A stretch of 64,000 nucleotides of DNA from Streptococcus sp. NPS 308 (GTDB lineage: Bacteria > Bacillota > Bacilli > Lactobacillales > Streptococcaceae): the NCBI RefSeq assembly GCF_002355895.1, contig NZ_AP017652.1:901001-965000 (forward strand), in the 5' to 3' direction. Made by a program: the position numbers and the translations under genes. The notes beneath the pieces are model-generated. The model saw nothing but the letters and a program-made list of their open reading frames with translations, searched no databases and had not been told where the DNA came from. This document shows positions 59,344 to 64,000 of the stretch, piece after piece (position 1 is the stretch's first letter; each line of letters starts with the position of its first letter).

Positions 59344-60036
59344 TTGCCCTACAAATTTTTACTTTTTGATCTCGACCACACCTTGCTTGATTTTGATGCT
59401 GCTGAGGATGTGGCTCTGACACAACTTCTAAAAGAAGAAGGAGTTGCGGATATCCAAGCCTATAAAGACTATTACGTTCCTATGAACAAGGCTCTCTGGA
59501 AGAACTTGGAGCAAAAGAAAATCAGTAAACAAGAGCTGGTTATCACGCGCTTTTCTCGTTTGTTTGATCATTTTGGACTGGAGAAAGACGGTATTTTACT
59601 TGCTCAGCGTTACCAATGTTATCTTGCTCAACAGGGACAAACTTTTTCAGGCGCTCATGAACTCTTAGACAGTCTCATTGAGCGAGATTATGAGCTATAC
59701 GCTGCGACAAATGGGATCACTGCCATTCAGACAGGACGTTTGGCTCAATCAGGTCTGGCTCCTTATTTCAACCAAGTCTTTATCTCTGAACAATTGCAAA
59801 CTCAAAAACCTGATGCACTATTCTATGAAAAAATCGGTCAACAGATTACTGGATTTGATAAAGAAAAGACCCTGATGATTGGAGATTCCCTAACAGCTGA
59901 TATTCAAGGTGGCAATAATGCTGGGATTGATACTGTCTGGTACAATCCCTATCATCTGGAAAACAAGACTCAAGCTCAGCCGACTTATGAAGTCCATTCC
60001 TACCAAGACTTACTAGATTGTTTGGATGCTATGTAG
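59344..60036 (+). CDS. HAD family hydrolase, YjjG-like
   Basis: A 230-aa HAD hydrolase. Motif I LFDLDHTLLDFD near 7-18 (nucleophile Asp), motif II AATNGITAIQ near 119, motif III Lys in QKPDALFYEKI, motif IV LMIGDSLTADIQGGNNAGID near 178-197. Resembles YjjG (nucleoside 5'-monophosphate phosphatase with pyrimidine preference, possibly house-cleaning); substrate not proven. Start is TTG with AAAGGAAA upstream, and no ATG comes before MNKAL inside the protein. A similar protein starts this way in pneumococci, as I recall. Confidence 0.9.
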   Translation: MPYKFLLFDLDHTLLDFDAAEDVALTQLLKEEGVADIQAYKDYYVPMNKALWKNLEQKKISKQELVITRFSRLFDHFGLEKDGILLAQRYQCYLAQQGQTFSGAHELLDSLIERDYELYAATNGITAIQTGRLAQSGLAPYFNQVFISEQLQTQKPDALFYEKIGQQITGFDKEKTLMIGDSLTADIQGGNNAGIDTVWYNPYHLENKTQAQPTYEVHSYQDLLDCLDAM

Positions 60037-60059
60037 TACTTTTCCTAAGAGGTGATGAT

Positions 60060-60353
60060 ATGGAAACTAAAGTCATTGAAGAGATTGACAACTTACTAAA
60101 CCTCATCGAGCAGTATCAGTTAAAAGGTGTGGTTGCTCAAGTAAATTCGTTAAAAGAGTTAAAGTATATCATAAGCAATCATATAGAGTTAAGTACTCGA
60201 GAGAAGATGAATATCCACTATTCACTCTTTCTCCCTAGGGGTGGCTTATCTGAACTCTACTATATGGATGCTAATCTTGAACGGATGATGTCTGTAAATA
60301 ATCAACTTTCCTATGCTATTGATACAATCGAAAAGTTTCTAATGGCTGATTGA
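60060..60353 (+). CDS. Small helical protein of unknown function
   Basis: A 97-aa protein (METKVIEEIDNLLNLIEQYQLKG…), helical by look, with a repeated heptad-like N-terminus. The ATG 60060 has AAGAGGTGAT upstream; the long frame opens 14 codons earlier inside the HAD gene but has no ribosome site. Family not recognised. Possibly another immunity-type protein by size and position, which is weak. It ends at a terminator region at 60410. Confidence 0.65.
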   Translation: METKVIEEIDNLLNLIEQYQLKGVVAQVNSLKELKYIISNHIELSTREKMNIHYSLFLPRGGLSELYYMDANLERMMSVNNQLSYAIDTIEKFLMAD

Positions 60354-60409
60354 TACTGTAAATACTAATGTCCAATACTAGGATGAATAACAGTATATAT
60401 AAGAACTGT

Positions 60410-60436
60410 AAAAAGTGGTTTCCATAGCCACTTTTT
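60410..60436 (+). terminator. Terminator before the DUF4336 gene
   Basis: AAAAAGTGG / CCACTTTTT stem; TGCTATAAT, the next promoter's extended -10, starts at its end (60437). Confidence 0.85.
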
Positions 60437-60475
60437 GCTATAATAGAGGCAGTTAAAATGAAGGAATAGTAAACG

Positions 60476-61231
60476 ATGTCAAAACCAGAACTTTCTCTTT
60501 ATGAACCATTGTATACACTAAAGGAAGTTGATCAAAATATCTGGATAGCAGATGGTGACTTGATACAAATGGATATGAAGGTCTTCAAACTTCCTTTTCA
60601 GACACGTATGACGGTGATAAAGTTAAAGGATGGAAAACTCTGGATTCATTCTCCTATTGCGCCAAATGAGGAGCTCTTTACTGAACTGGACGCTTTGGGC
60701 AGAGTCGCTTACCTGATTTCACCAAATAAGATTCACTACGCCTATATTGCAGATTGGAAAAAAAGATATCCTTATGCACAAGCATGGTCTAGTCCAGGAG
60801 TTGAAGAGAGAGCGAACAGTCAGAATGTCAAGGTGGTATTCGATGCTCCCTTAACAGATAAGGCTCCTGACCTATGGTCTGATGAGATTGATCAACTTAT
60901 TTTTAAGGGTAGTTCTGTGATTGAAGAAGTGGTGTTTTTTCATAAATCAACTAAAACACTCATTGTAACGGACCTTATAGAGAATTTTGAATCGGAAAAA
61001 ATAGCTAGTCCAATCCGCAGAAGATTTTATCGTTTAGCTCGTGTAACAGCCCCTGATGGACAAACTCCTATCGATTATCGGATGACTTTTTTAGGAAGAC
61101 AAAGGGAAGCAAGAATGTCTTTTTTCCGTATGTTAAACTGGAAACCTGATAAGATTATACTTGCACACGGTCTATGCTTTTTTGAGAATGGTATAGATGA
61201 ATTAAAACGTGCTTTTAGATGGATACGGTAA
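60476..61231 (+). CDS. DUF4336 protein (metallo-beta-lactamase-like fold)
   Basis: A 251-aa protein of the DUF4336 family, resembling metallo-beta-lactamase folds ([36 protein letters not shown], then [21 protein letters not shown]). The HxHxDH motif is absent, so it is probably not a standard metallohydrolase. Function unknown. An extended -10 (TGCTATAAT) lies 30 bases upstream. ung follows 11 bases after the stop. Confidence 0.85.
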   Translation: MSKPELSLYEPLYTLKEVDQNIWIADGDLIQMDMKVFKLPFQTRMTVIKLKDGKLWIHSPIAPNEELFTELDALGRVAYLISPNKIHYAYIADWKKRYPYAQAWSSPGVEERANSQNVKVVFDAPLTDKAPDLWSDEIDQLIFKGSSVIEEVVFFHKSTKTLIVTDLIENFESEKIASPIRRRFYRLARVTAPDGQTPIDYRMTFLGRQREARMSFFRMLNWKPDKIILAHGLCFFENGIDELKRAFRWIR

Positions 61232-61242
61232 AGGAGAGAAAG

Positions 61243-61896
61243 ATGCAACACTCATCTTGGCATGCTTTGATTAAGGAGCAATTACCTGAGGGGTATTTCG
61301 GGAAAATCAATCAGTTTATGGAGCAGGTCTATGCGCAAGGAACTGTGTACCCACCTAAGGAAAAAGTTTTTCAGGCTCTCTTGACTACACCGCTTGAAGA
61401 GGTTAAGGTGGTGATTCTAGGGCAAGACCCCTATCACGGACCAGGTCAAGCGCAGGGCTTGAGTTTTTCGGTTCCAGATGCTATTCCAGCTCCGCCATCC
61501 TTGCAAAATATCTTGAAAGAATTAGCAGATGATATTGGAGTTAAAGCATCCCATGATTTGACAGCTTGGGCTGAGCAAGGAGTTTTACTTCTCAATGCTT
61601 GTTTGACCGTTCCTGCTGGTCAGGCAAACGGTCATGCTGGGCAGATTTGGGAGCCTTTTACGGATGCTGTGATTCGGGTGGTCAATAATCTAGACAGGCC
61701 TGTAGTTTTTGTACTCTGGGGAGCCTATGCACGCAAGAAGAAATCATTGGTGACAAATCCTAAGCATTTGATTATCGAATCAGCCCATCCAAGTCCTTTA
61801 TCTGTTTACAGAGGATTTTGGAGTTCCAAACCTTTTTCCAAGGCCAATGCATTCTTAAGAGAGACAGGACAAGAGCCAATCGATTGGCTTAGATAA
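61243..61896 (+). CDS. ung: Uracil-DNA glycosylase
   Basis: A 217-aa family 1 UDG that removes uracil from DNA. Motif [20 protein letters not shown] near 66-84 (catalytic Asp), motif [12 protein letters not shown] near 186-196 (His). ATG 61243 with AAAGGAGAG upstream; the earlier in-frame ATG at 61219 is inside the DUF4336 gene and is rejected. Followed by NUDIX 61906 after 9 bases and pyrC after another 12, one operon. Confidence 0.97.
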   Translation: MQHSSWHALIKEQLPEGYFGKINQFMEQVYAQGTVYPPKEKVFQALLTTPLEEVKVVILGQDPYHGPGQAQGLSFSVPDAIPAPPSLQNILKELADDIGVKASHDLTAWAEQGVLLLNACLTVPAGQANGHAGQIWEPFTDAVIRVVNNLDRPVVFVLWGAYARKKKSLVTNPKHLIIESAHPSPLSVYRGFWSSKPFSKANAFLRETGQEPIDWLR

Positions 61897-61905
61897 GGAG
61901 AAAAT

Positions 61906-62370
61906 ATGCCTCAGTTAGCGACGATTTGCTACATTGATAACGGAAAAGAACTACTCATGCTCCATCGCAATAAAAAGCCCAATGATGTCCATGCTGGCAA
62001 ATGGATTGGTGTGGGTGGTAAGCTAGAGCGAGGAGAGACGCCTCAGGAATGCGCGGCGCGTGAAATCCTCGAAGAAACAGGTCTAAAAGCCAAGCCTGTG
62101 CTAAAAGGCGTTATCACTTTTCCTGAATTTACGCCAGATTTAGACTGGTACACTTATGTTTTTAAGGTTACAGAGTTTGAGGGTGAGTTGATTGACTGCA
62201 ATGAAGGAACCTTAGAATGGGTTCCCTATGATGAGGTCTTAAGCAAGCCGACTTGGGAAGGTGACCACACCTTTGTTGAGTGGCTCTTAGAGGATAAACC
62301 CTTCTTTTCAGCTAAGTTTGTTTATGATGGGGATAAATTGTTGGATACCCAAGTTGATTTCTATGAATAA
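61906..62370 (+). CDS. NUDIX hydrolase, MutT/MutX-like
   Basis: A 154-aa NUDIX enzyme with the complete box GGKLERGETPQECAAREI…EETGL at about residues 36-58. This is the likely 8-oxo-dGTP diphosphatase (MutX) of the group. It stands between ung and pyrC, a repair-linked position shared with pneumococci as I recall. The substrate is inferred. AAGGAG before the ATG. Confidence 0.93.
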   Translation: MPQLATICYIDNGKELLMLHRNKKPNDVHAGKWIGVGGKLERGETPQECAAREILEETGLKAKPVLKGVITFPEFTPDLDWYTYVFKVTEFEGELIDCNEGTLEWVPYDEVLSKPTWEGDHTFVEWLLEDKPFFSAKFVYDGDKLLDTQVDFYE

Positions 62371-62382
62371 AGGAGAAAGCAG

Positions 62383-63651
62383 ATGCTACTAATCAAAAAT
62401 GGTCGTGTAATGGATCCCAAGTCTGGTTTGGATCAAGTCTGTGATGTTTTGGTCGAAGATGGAAAAATTGTCAAAATTGCGCCTGAAATTAAGGAAGAAG
62501 GAGCAGAGCTAATTGATGCTACTGGTCTAGTAGTTGCTCCTGGCTTGGTCGATATCCATGTTCATTTCCGTGAACCAGGTCAAACCCACAAGGAAGATAT
62601 TCATACCGGTGCCCTAGCTGCAGCAGCGGGTGGTTTTACAACAGTTGTCATGATGGCTAATACCAGTCCAACCATTTCGGATGTAGAGACTCTTCAAGAA
62701 GTTCTCCAATCTGCTGCCAAGGAACAAATCAATGTCAAGACGGTTGCGACCATTACTAAGAATTTTAATGGCCAAGATTTGACTGACTTTAAGGCGCTTT
62801 TAGAAGCAGGTGCGGTTGGTTTCTCAGATGACGGTATTCCACTTGAAAGCAGCAAGGTGGTTAAGGAAGCCATGGAAGAAGCCAAAAAACTCAATACCTT
62901 TATCAGCCTTCACGAGGAAGATCCAGGTTTGAACGGCATTCTTGGGTTTAACGAAAATATTGCTAAAGAACATTTCCATATTTGTGGTGCGACAGGGGTG
63001 GCAGAATACGCCATGATTGCGCGTGATGTTATGATTGCCTATGCAACCAAGGCTCATGTTCATATCCAGCATTTGTCTAAGGAAGAAAGTGTCAAGGTAG
63101 TGGAATTCGCTCAAGGTTTGGGAGCACAAGTCACAGCAGAAGTAGCTCCACAGCATTTCTCTAAGACGGAAGCTCTCCTTTTGACACAAGGAAGCAATGC
63201 CAAAATGAATCCTCCGCTTCGTTTGGAATCAGACCGTCGAGCCGTTATCGAAGGTCTCAAGTCAGGTGTTATCACAGTTATCGCAACGGACCACGCGCCT
63301 CACCATGCAGATGAGAAAAATGTAGAAGATATCACCAAAGCGCCATCTGGTATGACTGGCTTAGAAACCTCTCTTTCTCTTGGTTTGACTTATTTAGTAG
63401 ATGCTGGCGAGCTAAGCTTGATGGAATTGCTTGAAAAAATGACTGTTAATCCAGCCAAACTTTACAACTTTGAAGCAGGTTACTTGGCTGAGAATGGTCC
63501 AGCGGATATCACTATCTTTGACGCTAAGGTTGACCGCCTTGTGGACTCACACTTTGCTTCAAAAGCAGCTAATTCACCATTTATCGGTGAAACTTTAAAA
63601 GGGCAGGTCAAATATACTATCTGTAAGGGACAAATCGTTTACAAAAACTAG
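62383..63651 (+). CDS. pyrC: Dihydroorotase
   Basis: A 422-aa class I dihydroorotase, closing N-carbamoyl-L-aspartate to dihydroorotate in pyrimidine synthesis. Metal-binding motif [17 protein letters not shown] near 57-73; carboxylated-Lys position replaced or different in this class; [12 protein letters not shown] near 225 and [13 protein letters not shown] near 302 (catalytic Asp). ATG has AAAGGAG and the gene is 12 bases after NUDIX. Confidence 0.96.
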   Translation: MLLIKNGRVMDPKSGLDQVCDVLVEDGKIVKIAPEIKEEGAELIDATGLVVAPGLVDIHVHFREPGQTHKEDIHTGALAAAAGGFTTVVMMANTSPTISDVETLQEVLQSAAKEQINVKTVATITKNFNGQDLTDFKALLEAGAVGFSDDGIPLESSKVVKEAMEEAKKLNTFISLHEEDPGLNGILGFNENIAKEHFHICGATGVAEYAMIARDVMIAYATKAHVHIQHLSKEESVKVVEFAQGLGAQVTAEVAPQHFSKTEALLLTQGSNAKMNPPLRLESDRRAVIEGLKSGVITVIATDHAPHHADEKNVEDITKAPSGMTGLETSLSLGLTYLVDAGELSLMELLEKMTVNPAKLYNFEAGYLAENGPADITIFDAKVDRLVDSHFASKAANSPFIGETLKGQVKYTICKGQIVYKN

Positions 63652-63692
63652 ATGGGATTCTGCTCTATAAACTATAAGAATAGAGAGCGTAT

Positions 63693-64000
63693 ATGTATCG
63701 AACCCATCAATTTAAAGATAAGTTTATTTTATTTCTTAAGATATTTTTTCCTATCCTGATTTATCAGTTTGCTAATTATTCTGCCTCTTTTGTCGATACA
63801 ACCATGACTGGGCAGTACAATACCATGGACTTGGCTGGTGTATCAACTGCAACGAGTCTATGGAATCCTTTCTTTACTTTTTTAACAGGGATTGTTTCGG
63901 CCATGGTTCCCATCATAGGCCATCATCTGGGACGGGGTAAAAAGGAAGAAGTAGCATCTGACTTTTACCAATTTATCTACTTGGCTTTCGGACTGTCTTT
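63693..64000 (+). CDS. MATE family efflux protein (partial)
   Basis: Starts at ATG 63693 and runs off the window, 102 codons visible. The protein (MYRTHQFKDKFILFLKIFFP…) has three hydrophobic helices so far, with the MATE-type FVDTTMTGQYNTMDLAGVS and MVPIIGHHLGRGKKEEV loops. Drug/Na+ or drug/H+ antiport is the expected activity. A weak AGAGAG upstream. Neighbouring pyrC ends 41 bases earlier. Confidence 0.9.
   Translation, partial: MYRTHQFKDKFILFLKIFFPILIYQFANYSASFVDTTMTGQYNTMDLAGVSTATSLWNPFFTFLTGIVSAMVPIIGHHLGRGKKEEVASDFYQFIYLAFGLS

Overview
The window is about 64 kb of low-GC Firmicute chromosome from a Streptococcus, most likely the mitis group (S. mitis / S. oralis / S. pneumoniae relatives). 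The evidence is the WalRKJ-type trio with a single-membrane-segment WalK, split CoaB and CoaC enzymes, paired glgC/glgD, a TTG-started gapN, many extended -10 promoters of the form TATGnTATAAT, and proteins that read closely like pneumococcal ones recalled from memory. Species is not resolved. No rRNA, tRNA, CRISPR array, insertion sequence or prophage was recognised.

Layout. 0-9 kb: the left-edge amino-acid ABC transporter (partial, minus), uvrB, a GNAT enzyme, an operon of three paralogous small membrane proteins plus a fourth (3.5-5.5 kb; the middle copy looks frameshifted), a NUDIX gene whose 3' end is duplicated on the far side of an inserted methyltransferase gene, and the niacin genes niaR/niaX. 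8.8-12.5 kb: pantothenate uptake and CoA genes (PanT-like, coaC, coaB) diverging from fhs. 12.7-24 kb: pcrA, radC, a glutamine amidotransferase, rex, a cysteine desulfurase/prs cluster, a CYTH protein, relQ-nadK-rlu and pta. 24-29 kb: mutY, vicR-vicK-vicX and a voltage-sensor-type K+ channel. 29-37 kb: a thioredoxin-like protein, pgm, a lipoprotein, an ABC-F ATPase, an Rgg regulator and an MFS exporter. 37-49 kb: ligA, then carbohydrate storage and glycolysis (pulA, gapN, glgB-glgC-glgD-glgA). 49-54 kb: a SerB-like phosphatase, glycerate kinase, a YueI-like protein, a lipoprotein, eno and a YkgJ-type protein. 54-60 kb is the accessory part: an AraC/GyrI regulator, a BtrH/C39-like protein, a ClbS/DfsB protein, a degenerate 41-42 bp dyad array, a membrane protein and a cluster of probable orphan immunity genes with a decayed toxin tail. 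60-64 kb: a DUF4336 protein, ung, a NUDIX gene, pyrC and a partial MATE transporter.

How the parts connect. Carbon flow is prominent: pgm, GlgC/GlgD, GlgA, GlgB and intracellular PulA cover glycogen synthesis and debranching; gapN and eno are glycolytic; pta leads to acetyl phosphate. Candidate CcpA sites precede glgB and eno. NAD/redox genes (niaX-niaR, nadK, rex, gapN) are spread through the window, with a candidate NiaR operator at niaX and a candidate Rex operator at rex itself.

Most unusual observations: (1) a six-unit intergenic dyad array with a 41-42 bp period, about four helical turns; (2) a decayed toxin-like C-terminal fragment between an Imm40-like and an SMI1/KNR4 gene; (3) the duplicated NUDIX 3' end flanking the methyltransferase; (4) a C7-tract frameshift in the middle membrane paralogue; (5) a pcrA/radC hairpin that contains the radC ribosome-binding site; (6) a MutY without iron-sulfur cysteines and with an apparently leaderless promoter.
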